NCBI GenBank assembly: GCA_015660865.1
Contig: JACTUA010000002.1
Location: 124,548 to 188,547, forward strand
From: Methanomicrobiales archaeon
Lineage (GTDB): Archaea > Halobacteriota > Methanomicrobia > Methanomicrobiales > JACTUA01
Reading direction: 5' to 3'
DNA: 64,000 nt
In this document: in pieces, positions 33,952 through 41,761 of the stretch
Layout of the letters: every line of letters starts with the position of its first letter
How positions within the stretch are numbered: position 1 is the stretch's first letter
Position numbers and translations under genes: made by a program
Notes under the pieces: generated by a model
What the model saw: only the letters and a program-made list of their open reading frames with translations
Told to the model about the DNA's origin: nothing
Database searches by the model: none

Positions 33952-34695
33952 ATGCTCAAAGCAAGCATCGATGCAGATATCTTCAGGGAGGCTATCGAGG
34001 TCGTCTCGGCTCTCGTCACCGAGTGCCGGCTCCACACGGATGCAAACGGGATCAGGACAAGGGCTGTGGATACGGCGAACGTGGCCATGGTCTCCCTCGA
34101 CCTCGGGAAGGATGGCTTCTCGGCCTTCTCCGCGACCAAGGAGGAGATCGGCCTTGACATCACCAAGATGAAGAATATCCTCGGGATGATGAACAAGGGG
34201 GACACCCTGAACCTCCAGCTCGCCGACAGCGCCCGGAAGCTCGAGCTCTCCTTCGGGAACTACCGGTACTCCGTCACCCTCCTCGACGTAAACACCGTGA
34301 GAAAGGACCCGAACCCGCCCACCATCGAGCTCCCGGGGAAGATCGTCATCTCCGGCGAGGCCCTCTCCTCGGCCATCAAGGCCGCGAGCGTGGTGTCCGA
34401 TAAGATCGCCCTCGGCATCGATCCCAAGGGGCAGAACTTCTACATGGTGGCAGAGGGGGACACCGACCACATCCGCCTCGAGCTCGGGAAGGACCAGCTC
34501 ATCTCCATCAACCCCGTGGAGGCCCGCTCGCTCTTCTCCCTCGATTACCTGAAGGATCTGGGGAAGGTCATGGGGAGGGCGAAGGAGGTTCAGGTCTCCC
34601 TCGGGATCGACCACCCGGTGAAGTTCTCGTTCACGTTTGCCGACGGGAAGGGGTCCGTGGATTACCTCCTCGCCCCCCGCATCGAGGCTGATTGA
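33952..34695 (+). CDS. pcn: DNA polymerase sliding clamp (PCNA)
   Basis: Ring-forming clamp that tethers the replicative DNA polymerase, ligase and nucleases to DNA. The 247-residue protein opens MLKASIDADIFREAIE and has the archaeal clamp features: DTANVAMVSLDL, an interdomain connecting region around LDVNTVRKDPNPPTIELP, and the C-terminal DYLLAPRIEAD. A GGGGTGAGGA ribosome site precedes the ATG. Its stop overlaps the priL start (TGATG), so clamp and primase are co-expressed. It is the only PCNA in the window. Confidence 0.96.
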   Translation: MLKASIDADIFREAIEVVSALVTECRLHTDANGIRTRAVDTANVAMVSLDLGKDGFSAFSATKEEIGLDITKMKNILGMMNKGDTLNLQLADSARKLELSFGNYRYSVTLLDVNTVRKDPNPPTIELPGKIVISGEALSSAIKAASVVSDKIALGIDPKGQNFYMVAEGDTDHIRLELGKDQLISINPVEARSLFSLDYLKDLGKVMGRAKEVQVSLGIDHPVKFSFTFADGKGSVDYLLAPRIEAD

Positions 34696-35720
34696 TGCGG
34701 GTCCAGCTGGACAGACGAGACCTCGCAAAATATCCATTTTTGAAAGAAGCCCAGGACTGGGTCGCGGGCCGGACCGGCACCCTCGAGCAGTTCCTCTCGA
34801 CCACGTACGGGAAGATAGCCGCCCGGAACGGTGCCCGCAGGGTGATCGGCGCGATCACGGGCGAGAGCGCCGACGGGGCCGCCGGACAGTCCGAACCTGA
34901 AAGGGATGTCTTCTCCTATGCCCTCGCCCGAATCCTCGTCTCGTGCACGAAGGACCGTGCGCTCATCGACCGGCTCACCCGGTTCGAGGCGGCGAGGGCC
35001 TGGGGTTTCCTCCAGGAGGAGGATGCAGCAAAGCGGGCCTACGTGGCAGGGAGCATCGGGATCGACCCGAAGGCACGGGAGCTCCCTGTGATAGAATACG
35101 TCGAGCTCGTGCCGCAGCTCCGTGAGGACCGCTGGAGGCTCGTGAACCGGCAGATATCGAAGGGCAGGGTGAAGCTGGACGGGGATGACCTGGAGGAGCT
35201 CATCAGGGAGCGGATCCGGCATCTCCTCCAGCGGCAGCTCCCGCTCCCGGTCCCCGGTCAAATCTGCGAGACCCTCTCGCCCCTTGTTACCGATATCACC
35301 GCTTCCTACCAGGCGACCATCCTGCGCGACTTCGGGGAGGTGGAGGAGGGGGCCTTCCCCCCGTGCCTCCAGGCCCTTGTGAGCGCGATCACCGCCGGGA
35401 CGAACCTCCCCCATGCCGGCAGGTTCGCCATCACCGCGTTCCTCCACAACATCGGCATGAACCCGGTCCAGATCGTGGAGATCTTTGCCAGGGCACCGGA
35501 CTTCGACCCCGAGAAGACCCGCTACCAGGTGGAGCATATCTCGGGACGCGGGGGGACGGAGTACACCGCCCCTTCCTGCGCGACCCTGCGGACCACCGGG
35601 TTCTGCGTGAAGAAGGACAGCCTCTGTGAGCGGGTAAACCATCCCCTCTCGTACTACCGGATCAAGAAGAGGAAAGAGAAAGAACGGGAGAAGGAAAAAG
35701 AGAAGGAACCGGTCACGTGA
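34695..35720 (+). CDS. priL: DNA primase large subunit PriL
   Basis: Non-catalytic subunit of the archaeal/eukaryotic-type primase, positioning the small subunit and holding an Fe-S cluster. The N-terminal domain (about 1-190) includes DLAKYPFLKEAQDWV. The C-terminal cluster domain has Cys in LSP/FPPCLQAL, PSCATLRTTGFC and DSLC, matching the four-Cys layout of PriL. The protein ends in a Lys/Glu-rich tail. The ATG at 34695 overlaps the pcn stop; an in-frame TTG one codon earlier is less likely. It has 341 residues, normal length. The small subunit PriS is not in the window. Confidence 0.94.
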   Translation: MRVQLDRRDLAKYPFLKEAQDWVAGRTGTLEQFLSTTYGKIAARNGARRVIGAITGESADGAAGQSEPERDVFSYALARILVSCTKDRALIDRLTRFEAARAWGFLQEEDAAKRAYVAGSIGIDPKARELPVIEYVELVPQLREDRWRLVNRQISKGRVKLDGDDLEELIRERIRHLLQRQLPLPVPGQICETLSPLVTDITASYQATILRDFGEVEEGAFPPCLQALVSAITAGTNLPHAGRFAITAFLHNIGMNPVQIVEIFARAPDFDPEKTRYQVEHISGRGGTEYTAPSCATLRTTGFCVKKDSLCERVNHPLSYYRIKKRKEKEREKEKEKEPVT

Positions 35721-35761
35721 TATATTGTTAACAGTGGTATAATGTGATTACCTTGATATTT

Positions 35762-35896
35762 TTACCTGTGCTTTTTCGAGGATTCCAACTTTTTTTTCAG
35801 TCTTTCCACAAATGACACAGCGATTTTCTTTCCATAAATGACAGAGCGGTTCTTCAACCGTTTTAAAATAGTCTCCCATTCGTCTTTTGACACCAT
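35762..35896 (-). CDS. Possible 44-residue basic protein
   Basis: Tentative small gene, MVSKDEWETILKRLKNR and onward, with 13 Lys and 5 Arg in 44 residues and an amphipathic helical look. A TATA-like CTTAAACATA lies about 25 bases before the ATG, as for a leaderless gene, but no ribosome site is seen. It covers an imperfect 26-base tandem repeat (35802-35852). The rest of the gap 35721-36188 shows no better gene. It follows the HNH gene on the same strand. Confidence 0.3.
   Translation of the reverse strand: MVSKDEWETILKRLKNRSVIYGKKIAVSFVERLKKKLESSKKHR
35802..35852 (+). repeat. Imperfect 26-base tandem duplication
   Basis: CTTTCCACAAATGACACAGC at 35802-35821 recurs as CTTTCCATAAATGACAGAGC at 35828-35847, with similar bases after each unit. 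The period is 26 bases, not a multiple of three, so it would shift frame in the overlapping small gene. It lies downstream of priL and the HNH gene. Confidence 0.45.
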
Positions 35897-36188
35897 GAGG
35901 GAGAATATGTTTAAGCTTACATAAAAATTACTTCATGATGCTCTTTCATCCTCCCCGAACCCAACCCTGACATACCAGGATGATCCTCCCTCTCCTCATG
36001 GCAACCGCTTCCCTGATCCCCTGGTCTCCTGCCTGCGGATCGCTCCTCACCTCGTCCCGGGAGGATCCGGAGATATGGGAATGCGGGTATTGTTATGCGG
36101 TTTTTCCGGTCGAACGAACTGGGTAGGAATCAATAAAGGAATGCGGTAAATGGGGAAGAAGATTCGGGAAGAGACCTTCAAATGAAAA

Positions 36189-36620
36189 TTATTTTTTCTT
36201 TTTTGCTGTAGCCTTCTTGCGGGTTGTTTTTGCTTTTCTCTTCGGCTTTGTTTTTGGTTTTAATTCTTCCCGGAATTTTTTGCACCATGATACCAAGTCG
36301 TGTGTTCCCATTTGTTTATTGCACCTGCCACAGATGGGTTCCAGGTTGCTGACATTGTTACTGCCACGGCTTGCATATGCTCGCCGGTGTCCGCATGCAA
36401 AGTCATCCCTGTGAATAGTACGCTGACGACAGCAAACACAGATGCCTGTTGCACTATCGCCAAACCGCTTCTGCCAAACCTTATTCCTTGTTGCGGGGGT
36501 TATCTGCTCCCTCTTCTGTTCCTCCCCCCACATACCCTTCGGGCTGGGTAGTTTAGCCTTGAGTAGCGGAGCCTTAGGGAGTTTGACTGAGGGCAACCTT
36601 CCGAATCGAAAGTCAGGCAT
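36189..36620 (-). CDS. Small HNH endonuclease-like protein
   Basis: Predicted nuclease of 143 residues. A basic N-terminus (KLPKAPLLKAKLPSPKG) is followed by the HNH fold at about residues 55-112: CVCCRQRTIHRDDFACGHR, SNNVSNLEPICGRC and NKQMGTHD, with two CxxC zinc knuckles and the catalytic His in CGHR. The C-terminus is a Lys/Arg tract of about 25 residues, as in DNA-binding phage or mobile-element HNH proteins. It is AT-rich and lies 30 bases after the 43-residue gene. It may be a remnant of a mobile or phage region. Confidence 0.75.
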   Translation of the reverse strand: MPDFRFGRLPSVKLPKAPLLKAKLPSPKGMWGEEQKREQITPATRNKVWQKRFGDSATGICVCCRQRTIHRDDFACGHRRAYASRGSNNVSNLEPICGRCNKQMGTHDLVSWCKKFREELKPKTKPKRKAKTTRKKATAKKKK

Positions 36621-36650
36621 AATTCAAAACTATAAATCGTCTTGGGTATT

Positions 36651-36782
36651 TTACCTCTTTTTACCTTTAAGTGGAGGTCTTAATCCTAACTCTCTGTGCA
36701 TATGTTTGATAACATCTTCCCGTCCGTCACCACCAGTAAGATCCTTTCTGATCTTTCCACGAGGGGTTTTGGGGCCTGACAT
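36651..36782 (-). CDS. 43-residue basic protein upstream of the HNH gene
   Basis: Small protein MSGPKTPRGKIRKDL and onward, ending LRPPLKGKKR, with about 13 Lys/Arg residues and a central GGDGREDVIKHMHRE stretch. A TATA-like TTTTTTATATC lies about 13-25 bases before the ATG. It precedes the HNH gene on the same strand by 30 bases, so the two probably share a transcript. I do not recognise a family. It is too short for routine gene calls, and the consistent operon placement and composition support it moderately. Confidence 0.5.
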   Translation of the reverse strand: MSGPKTPRGKIRKDLTGGDGREDVIKHMHRELGLRPPLKGKKR

Positions 36783-36814
36783 GATATAGTGATATAAAAA
36801 AGCATAATAAATAA

Positions 36815-36892
36815 TTATGCAAGAATCTGTGGATTAAAGCGACTTTGCATTTGTGAGATCCCACACTCCCGGCACAACCACCCGACCGGCAC
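36815..36892 (-). pseudogene. 3' fragment of a zinc-ribbon gene
   Basis: In the minus frame beginning at 36892 the translation VPVGWLCRECGISQ, continuing to a stop at 36815, closely matches the C-terminal part of the zinc-ribbon gene at 37292-37445. The codon just before it is TAG, so the 5' part, with the first Cys pair, is absent here. The DNA match covers about 36 bases at over 80 percent. It lies on the other side of the membrane protein gene, as left by a duplication and deletion. Confidence 0.6.
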
Positions 36893-36911
36893 CTAGCTAT
36901 GTCTAATAAAT

Positions 36912-37295
36912 TCATGACCTCCTTTTTGCTTGGACCCTGAAAATTTCCGAAGTATTTTGTGTTACAACTTTACAACAAAGAATGAGCCAAAATACAAACC
37001 ACCCAACAAAAGCAATAAATTCAGGATGGACGGTATTAAAAAATGCATATAAAAAATAAAACGAGAGATCTATCGAAATATAAAATATATCCAATATAAT
37101 AAAAGATTTAACCAAACCGAATTTATTAAAGAGTTTTTGATACCGTTCATTCGTCTCTAGTATACCAAACCACTCTACTGCAATACATGTTGTGAAAGCA
37201 TCCAAAAAGCGTAGCGCGATTGTGCCAATCACTATATACAGGAAATAAAGCCTAATTGTGCCAACCACCGTATACAGGAAATAAAGACTATTCAT
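36912..37295 (-). CDS. Small membrane protein (DUF5658-like)
   Basis: A 127-residue AT-rich protein with about four hydrophobic segments. FLDAFTTCIAVEWFGILETNERYQ resembles the DUF5658-type signature of archaeal membrane proteins of unknown role. The N-terminus contains two nearly identical copies of a 12-residue unit (LYFLY-VVGTIR and LYFLY-VIGTIA), from a 36-base tandem duplication. Its ATG at 37295 overlaps the stop of the frame-corrected zinc-ribbon gene by four bases, showing an original two-gene operon. Confidence 0.65.
   Translation of the reverse strand: MNSLYFLYTVVGTIRLYFLYIVIGTIALRFLDAFTTCIAVEWFGILETNERYQKLFNKFGLVKSFIILDIFYISIDLSFYFLYAFFNTVHPEFIAFVGWFVFWLILCCKVVTQNTSEIFRVQAKRRS
37221..37292 (+). 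repeat. 36-base in-frame tandem duplication
   Basis: TGTGCCAATCACTATATACA at 37221-37240 with the following GGAAATAAAGCCTAAT recurs from 37257 as TGTGCCAACCACCGTATACA with GGAAATAAAGACTATT. The 36-base period keeps frame and adds 12 residues to the N-terminus of the membrane protein. The copies differ at a handful of positions, so the event is not very recent. Confidence 0.8.
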
Positions 37296-37445
37296 GCATC
37301 ACCAACTCGGCTGATCCCGCACTCCCGACACCACCACCCCGACCAGCACGAACCGGTACACCCCTTCTTTCTCTTCCTTGGCATAGAGCCAGACCATGCG
37401 CGATCCGCATTTAGGGTGAGGGCATGAGGGAGCTTTGACCCTCAT
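37292..37445 (-). pseudogene. Zinc-ribbon protein gene with +1 frameshift
   Basis: From the ATG at 37445 the frame reads CPHPKCGSRMVWLYAKEEKE and then YRFVLVG. At this point GGGG replaces the GGG found in the fragment at 36815-36892. Read as is, the protein ends without its second Cys pair. Removing one G restores WWCRECGIS and a stop at 37292-37294 that overlaps the next gene's ATG, as expected of the intact operon. So this is either a true disruption, phase variation, or a sequence error in a G run. The intact product would be about 51 residues with CxxxxC and CxxC pairs. Confidence 0.65.
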
Positions 37446-37546
37446 TATGTATCCATAAGTGCACGAAAAGAAAGGTTTTACGGAGCCGGATTATTATGGT
37501 GCTCTTATGGTTATCATATCATGCCACTATCAACGGTGTCTTACGG

Positions 37547-37732
37547 TCACGCAATCTTCTCCCTGATCAGGAATCCCGCGCCACTCATCAGCGCGATGTA
37601 GACGGCAATGGCAAGGACGTACGCGATCCCTTTTCCCCCCGGGATGGGGAGGGCAGGGAGGGCGATAAGGACGATGACAAAGAGCACGAGGCTTGTTATT
37701 CCGGTCGCCACATCCAGCATCCGGGCATTCAT
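37547..37732 (-). CDS. Small two-helix membrane protein
   Basis: A 61-residue protein with two clear helices, ITSLVLFVIVLIALPALPI and AYVLAIAVYIALMSGAGFLI, with a charged end REKIA. High GC like the host, unlike the preceding pocket. No ribosome site is evident. Function is unknown; the composition is that of a genuine membrane protein. It is divergent from the ThiN gene. Confidence 0.6.
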   Translation of the reverse strand: MNARMLDVATGITSLVLFVIVLIALPALPIPGGKGIAYVLAIAVYIALMSGAGFLIREKIA

Positions 37733-37809
37733 GGAAATTTATCCGGCTTCCTCCCCCATATGCCTGCCCATTCACACACCGATCGCTCCCTTTTTCCCTT
37801 CATGACCCC

Positions 37810-38388
37810 ATGATCGGGTACGGGTCTTGCCCGACAGAGGCGGCGAGAGTGAGGAGAGACGAGGAAGGGGAGGTCCGGGGGAGGCTCGAGCTGGCCGTGA
37901 AGATCCTCGCGGAGGGGATGTCGCCCTCCCTTGTCCCTGTCACAGGGGCGGATATAGGGTATGCCCTCCGCGGGGCACGGACACGGAATGACGTTGCAGG
38001 CATAGAGGGTGGAATCGTGAAGATGGGCGGCGGGGTCCATCCATCGGGAGGGGTGACCTTCGGGGCGGGTGAAGTCGTGGCGAGGGTTGTGCTCACGGCC
38101 CTGCGGACCGATCCTGCGATCCGGAGCGCAGCGGTGATCCGGTACTCCCCGGCCACCATTGCCGTCCTGGAGGCCCTCCTCCTCGAGATCTGCGAGTTCG
38201 ACCGTGCCCGTGAGCCCCCCGGGGTATCCACGATGGACTGGGGGGTCGCCTCCTGCTGTCGTGAGGGAGTGCCCGATGTCATCTTCGACCGCGGTGCTGC
38301 GGGAAGGGAGCCCCTGATCCGGATCCTGGGCGAGGAACCGGTATCAGTCGCCCAGACCATCGTTGCGGTGAGCCACAGACTTTTTTAG
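37810..38388 (+). CDS. ThiN-domain protein (thiamine-phosphate synthase family)
   Basis: Single ThiN domain after about 40 residues of N-terminal extension. The family signature is visible: IGYALRGARTRNDVAGIEGGIVKMGG near residues 50-76, FGAGEVVARVVLTALRTDPAIRSAAVIRYS near 87-117, and DWGVASCCREGVPDVIFDRGAAGREP. In archaea ThiN usually follows ThiD or a helix-turn-helix and joins the thiamine pyrimidine and thiazole, or acts as a ligand-binding regulator. Here it stands alone. An ATG at 37802 is in another frame, and the 37810 ATG is chosen. It has 192 residues. An enzymatic or regulatory role cannot be decided by eye. Confidence 0.8.
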   Translation: MIGYGSCPTEAARVRRDEEGEVRGRLELAVKILAEGMSPSLVPVTGADIGYALRGARTRNDVAGIEGGIVKMGGGVHPSGGVTFGAGEVVARVVLTALRTDPAIRSAAVIRYSPATIAVLEALLLEICEFDRAREPPGVSTMDWGVASCCREGVPDVIFDRGAAGREPLIRILGEEPVSVAQTIVAVSHRLF

Positions 38389-38532
38389 GGTTTGAAGCCC
38401 TCGATAGAGAAGCATACCTCCCCCCAGTTGTCAGAAAGGTCTTTTCCTCCCTGGAAGCGATCGGGGCTCACCCGAAACCGGGATGCATGCACTGAGAAAA
38501 AGTCTTTCATTTAGCACGGCCGAAATGACCCC

Positions 38533-39306
38533 ATGGATACCGAGCTCCGCGACAGGTTCACCGGGTTGTGGAATACGTACTTCGAGGGGGCAGACCTGCC
38601 CGTCACCTTCGGGATCGGCAGCGATCCCGGGGAGATTCAGAAGGCGGCCGCGCCGAAGGGCTGGCGGTGCCTTGTCTGCGATCTGACCCGGATACGAAAG
38701 GGAACTCCTCTCGCCTTTGACGAAAGGTCAGTCTCCTGCGCAGGCGGGAAGTTTTACCTTGGCTTTACGGCCGAGCGGGCCCCCGAGTTCCGCTACTTCC
38801 TCTCGTACGGGAAGCCGGGAGTGGTCGAGGGTGAGCGATACAAGCAGTCCCCCGAGATCGTGGAGGCGATGAGCGGGCACACGATGAGCATCCCCGCAGC
38901 GGGCCGGTGCTACATCTTCAAACGGTGGGACCAGCTGGATCCCGATGATATTCCCGAGGTCGTCATCTTCTTTGCGAGGCCGGAGGTCCTCTCGGGCCTC
39001 TTCACGCTTGCGAACTTCGACCAGACCGACCCGAACGGTGGAGTCATCTGCCCTTTTGGTGCCGGGTGCGGCTCGATCATCTACTATCCCTGGCTCGAGC
39101 AGCAGAAGGAGAACCCGAGGGCCGTGCTCGGATTGTTCGACCCCTCGGCACGACCCTGTGTGCCCCTGGATATCCTGACCATGGCCATCCCGATGAAGAA
39201 GTTCGTGAAGATGGTCGGGTACATGGAGGAGAGCTTCCTCATCACGCCCTCATGGGAGAAGGTGAAGAGGAAGATCGCGCGGAGCACGGAGATGTATTCA
39301 CGGTGA
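38533..39306 (+). CDS. DUF169-family protein
   Basis: A 257-residue soluble protein of the uncharacterised archaeal/bacterial DUF169 (COG2043) family. Typical segments are KGWRCLVCDLTRIRKGTPLAF, SCAGGKFYLGF, CPFGAGCGSII and LPLDILTMAIPMKKF (here written VPLDILTM). Several conserved Cys, near residues 46, 49, 69, 176 and 181, could bind a metal or Fe-S cluster. No function is established. It is monocistronic, and a TATA-like TTTCATTTAGC lies about 25 bases before the start. Confidence 0.8.
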   Translation: MDTELRDRFTGLWNTYFEGADLPVTFGIGSDPGEIQKAAAPKGWRCLVCDLTRIRKGTPLAFDERSVSCAGGKFYLGFTAERAPEFRYFLSYGKPGVVEGERYKQSPEIVEAMSGHTMSIPAAGRCYIFKRWDQLDPDDIPEVVIFFARPEVLSGLFTLANFDQTDPNGGVICPFGAGCGSIIYYPWLEQQKENPRAVLGLFDPSARPCVPLDILTMAIPMKKFVKMVGYMEESFLITPSWEKVKRKIARSTEMYSR

Positions 39307-39362
39307 GAGAAAAAACAGGAGAGGCGTCTCCCCCGGGACTGCAGTCCGCTCACCCGCTATGT

Positions 39363-40100
39363 TCAGCGCTGAGAATAAGAAGAGGGCGATCGGGAGTGGG
39401 AAAAACCCCTCATGGGCCCCCATGAGGTGCCCATCCGGTGGGCCCCAACCATCCCTGGCATCCCCGCCGGTCCTCTCCCTGAGCGGACGAGGCCGGTCCC
39501 TGCTGATGCTGTCTTCAGGTAATCCTGGATGACGGTCCTGTTTATCGTTCCTGCCGTGACCTTCGCATCGAGATCTCTCCTGAAGGCCATCATGGCGCTC
39601 CCGAGGGCGGTCATGTTCGAGCTCCCGAGGGCCGTGTGCGCATCGGAGATGGCTGCAGAGAGATCAGAGACATCATACCCCTTCCCCGCGAGATATGCGG
39701 TAAGGTTCTCTGCATAGCCGACTCCCACGGTACCTGGTACGCCTCCCCAGGCGGGAAACGCGGGAATGGTCGACCTGTTGAAGGCCCCCGGATTCCATAC
39801 GGGCTGAAGGTTCCTGATCGATGTTCCCTGGGTCCCCCTCGACGAAGGGTTGATGAACCTCTGGACGACATTCTTCGCCTCCGAAAGGACGACCAGCGGG
39901 CCTACCACGGGAAGCGCCATCACCTGGAGGGACGAGAAGATGCCCATCCCGTGGCCCAGCAGTCCTGTTCCGATTCTCCTGGAGACAGGAGACGAAATGC
40001 GGCCGTGAGAGGGACCGGCAGCCATCGCGGGTGCTGCCAGGATGACGACAAGGCAGACGATCATTGAGAGCCCGAAGACTCTCGTCCATGAACTTGACAT
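39363..40100 (-). CDS. Secreted protein of unknown function
   Basis: A 245-residue protein with a signal peptide (GLSMIVCLVVILAAPAMA-AG). The mature part has a helical region (about 125-210) with ENLTAYLAGKGYDVSDLSAAISDAHTALG and MAFRRDLDAKVTAGTI, resembling small extracellular helical bundles. No C-terminal anchor is present. Upstream on the minus strand is a long TATA-like run TTTATATATAAC with a TGTACA palindrome. It is convergent with the DUF169 gene, which lies less than 60 bases away. Confidence 0.6.
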   Translation of the reverse strand: MSSSWTRVFGLSMIVCLVVILAAPAMAAGPSHGRISSPVSRRIGTGLLGHGMGIFSSLQVMALPVVGPLVVLSEAKNVVQRFINPSSRGTQGTSIRNLQPVWNPGAFNRSTIPAFPAWGGVPGTVGVGYAENLTAYLAGKGYDVSDLSAAISDAHTALGSSNMTALGSAMMAFRRDLDAKVTAGTINRTVIQDYLKTASAGTGLVRSGRGPAGMPGMVGAHRMGTSWGPMRGFSHSRSPSSYSQR

Positions 40101-40290
40101 GAGTACACCTGCTTCTCTGGGCGTAAACGGGTACGCCTGATGTAAGATATATTGTACATTATGTTATATATAAACTACTATTATCAGGGACTCGGGCACA
40201 TGGGAGACCCCTGGCAACAGAGGAAGCCTGACCCGGCAGCAGCAGGCAAGAAATAAGCCCGTGACAAAGCGATTCCCCGGTTCGCAAATA

Positions 40291-40299
40291 TTCTTAAAG
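40291..40299 (+). promoter_or_regulatory. TATA box of the S17e gene
   Basis: TTCTTAAAG lies 46 bases before the S17e start, so the transcript would start near 40321 and give a leader of about 16 bases. The leader contains GGGAAGAT-like bases before ATG. Confidence 0.35.
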
Positions 40300-40336
40300 T
40301 CTCACGTTGCATGCATGATGCAAAGGGAAGATAGGA

Positions 40337-40528
40337 ATGGGAATCAAACCATCATACATCAAGAGGCTCGGCCAAGAGCTCATCGTGGAACGGCCCGAGC
40401 GATTTGGCCGCGACTTCAAGGAGAACAAGCTGGGCGTGAGCGAGAATGCAATCATCGGGAGCAAGAAGGTCAGGAACCGGGTAGCCGGCTATATCACCCG
40501 GAAGCACAATACCGGCAAGAAATCCTGA
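40337..40528 (+). CDS. rps17e: 30S ribosomal protein S17e
   Basis: A 63-residue archaeal/eukaryotic small-subunit protein. The whole length matches the family: GIKPSYIKRLGQELIVERP, DFKENKLGVSENAIIG, then KKVRNRVAGYITRK. It is highly basic and expressed alone here, unlike dapA-linked arrangements elsewhere, though dapA lies 1.2 kb downstream with a pirin gene between. The ATG follows ATAGGA. Confidence 0.96.
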   Translation: MGIKPSYIKRLGQELIVERPERFGRDFKENKLGVSENAIIGSKKVRNRVAGYITRKHNTGKKS

Positions 40529-40683
40529 TACCGGACTTCTCTTTCTGAATTCCACCTCCTCCGGGCAGAGGGCGATTCACCTGACAACCCGTGGCTTGCG
40601 AGGCCCGGGGCCACGCCATTTTCCTGCACCTGCCGGTCAAGCCCCCTGTGTCGGGCTCCAATCATCTGATAGGGATGCTTTTA

Positions 40684-41601
40684 TCACCGGCCAGGCCGGT
40701 ATTTGATGAAGGTGCCGTCCCGGTATTCCTGGAAGGCGACTTTCAGCTCCTCCTGCGTGTTCATGACGATGGGGCCGTACCAGGCGACGGGTTCCCTGAT
40801 GGGCCTTCCTGAGACGAGGAGGAGCCTCACCCCTTCACCTCCCGCCGTGATCACGACCCTGTCACCGTCTCCGTAGAGGACGACGTTCCCCGGGCCGACT
40901 GCCACCTCTCCCCCGAGATCGAAGTACCGCGCACCCTCAACCCCGTAGGAGTACGGCTCTCGCCTGTCATCGAAGAACCCCTTCCCCCCGATGACATATG
41001 CAAAGACGGTCCGCCCGGGACCTTCCTTGTGCGAAAAGGTCCCCTCTGCCGGGATCGTCACATCCAGGTACATGGGATCGGTGACGATCTCCCGGACCGG
41101 GCCCGCAACGCCCTCCGCATCCCCGGCAATGACCCGGATCTTCGAACCGCCGGGCCCGTCAACCACAGGGATCTCACCTGACTCCAGACCCCGGTAGCGG
41201 GGGTCCATCATCTTGTGGGAGGCAGGGAGGTTGGCCCAGAGCTGGAATCCCTGGAGAAGCCCCGTTCGATCGCCCGCGGGCATCTCCTGGTGGATGATCC
41301 CGCTGCCTGCGGTCATCCACTGGACATCGCCCGGCCCGATGACCCCCTCGTTCCCCATGCTGTCCCCGTGGGCAACCTTCCCATGGAGCACATAGGTGAT
41401 GGTCTCGATCCCCCGGTGGGGATGCCAGGGAAATCCCCTCCGGTAATCCTCCGGATTTTCTGAATGGAAATCATCCAGGAGGAGGAAGGGGTCGAGTGCC
41501 GGTACATGGCGATACCCGAACGCACGGCTGAGCCGGACCCCGGCGCCTTCTATCGTGGGTATGCTCTTCAGGAGCTTCGTAATCCTTCTCGGGTTCTCCA
41601 T
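40684..41601 (-). CDS. Pirin-family protein
   Basis: Bicupin of 305 residues, an iron-binding family whose bacterial members include quercetin 2,3-dioxygenases and enzyme regulators. The N-terminal cupin has HPHRGIETITYVLHGKVAHGDSMGN with the metal His residues and Glu, followed by DVQWMTAGSGIIHQEMP. The C-terminal cupin lacks metal residues, as usual. The cellular role in archaea is unknown. It is transcribed alone, divergent from dapA. Confidence 0.92.
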   Translation of the reverse strand: MENPRRITKLLKSIPTIEGAGVRLSRAFGYRHVPALDPFLLLDDFHSENPEDYRRGFPWHPHRGIETITYVLHGKVAHGDSMGNEGVIGPGDVQWMTAGSGIIHQEMPAGDRTGLLQGFQLWANLPASHKMMDPRYRGLESGEIPVVDGPGGSKIRVIAGDAEGVAGPVREIVTDPMYLDVTIPAEGTFSHKEGPGRTVFAYVIGGKGFFDDRREPYSYGVEGARYFDLGGEVAVGPGNVVLYGDGDRVVITAGGEGVRLLLVSGRPIREPVAWYGPIVMNTQEELKVAFQEYRDGTFIKYRPGR

Positions 41602-41761
41602 ACAGGTTCTTCCGCCCCTGATTACACCCTTTCACCTCTTGAAGCTCACCCATGGGATAAGACCCTCATCGGGGACGGAATCCGGGATTCCTGATGATGT
41701 CGAAAACGATAAGAATGAGATGCACGTTGAGTAGAAGATACAGGAAGGTGAGCGAAAAGAT

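Noticed and set aside
35981-36124. A 47-codon plus-strand frame containing CGYC
   Set aside because: One CxxC is not enough; there is no ribosome site, and the rest is low complexity.
36727-36915. A 62-codon minus-strand frame overlapping the membrane protein stop
   Set aside because: It reads the zinc-ribbon remnant in the wrong frame and then runs antisense to nothing conserved; the in-frame remnant and 43-residue gene explain the region better.
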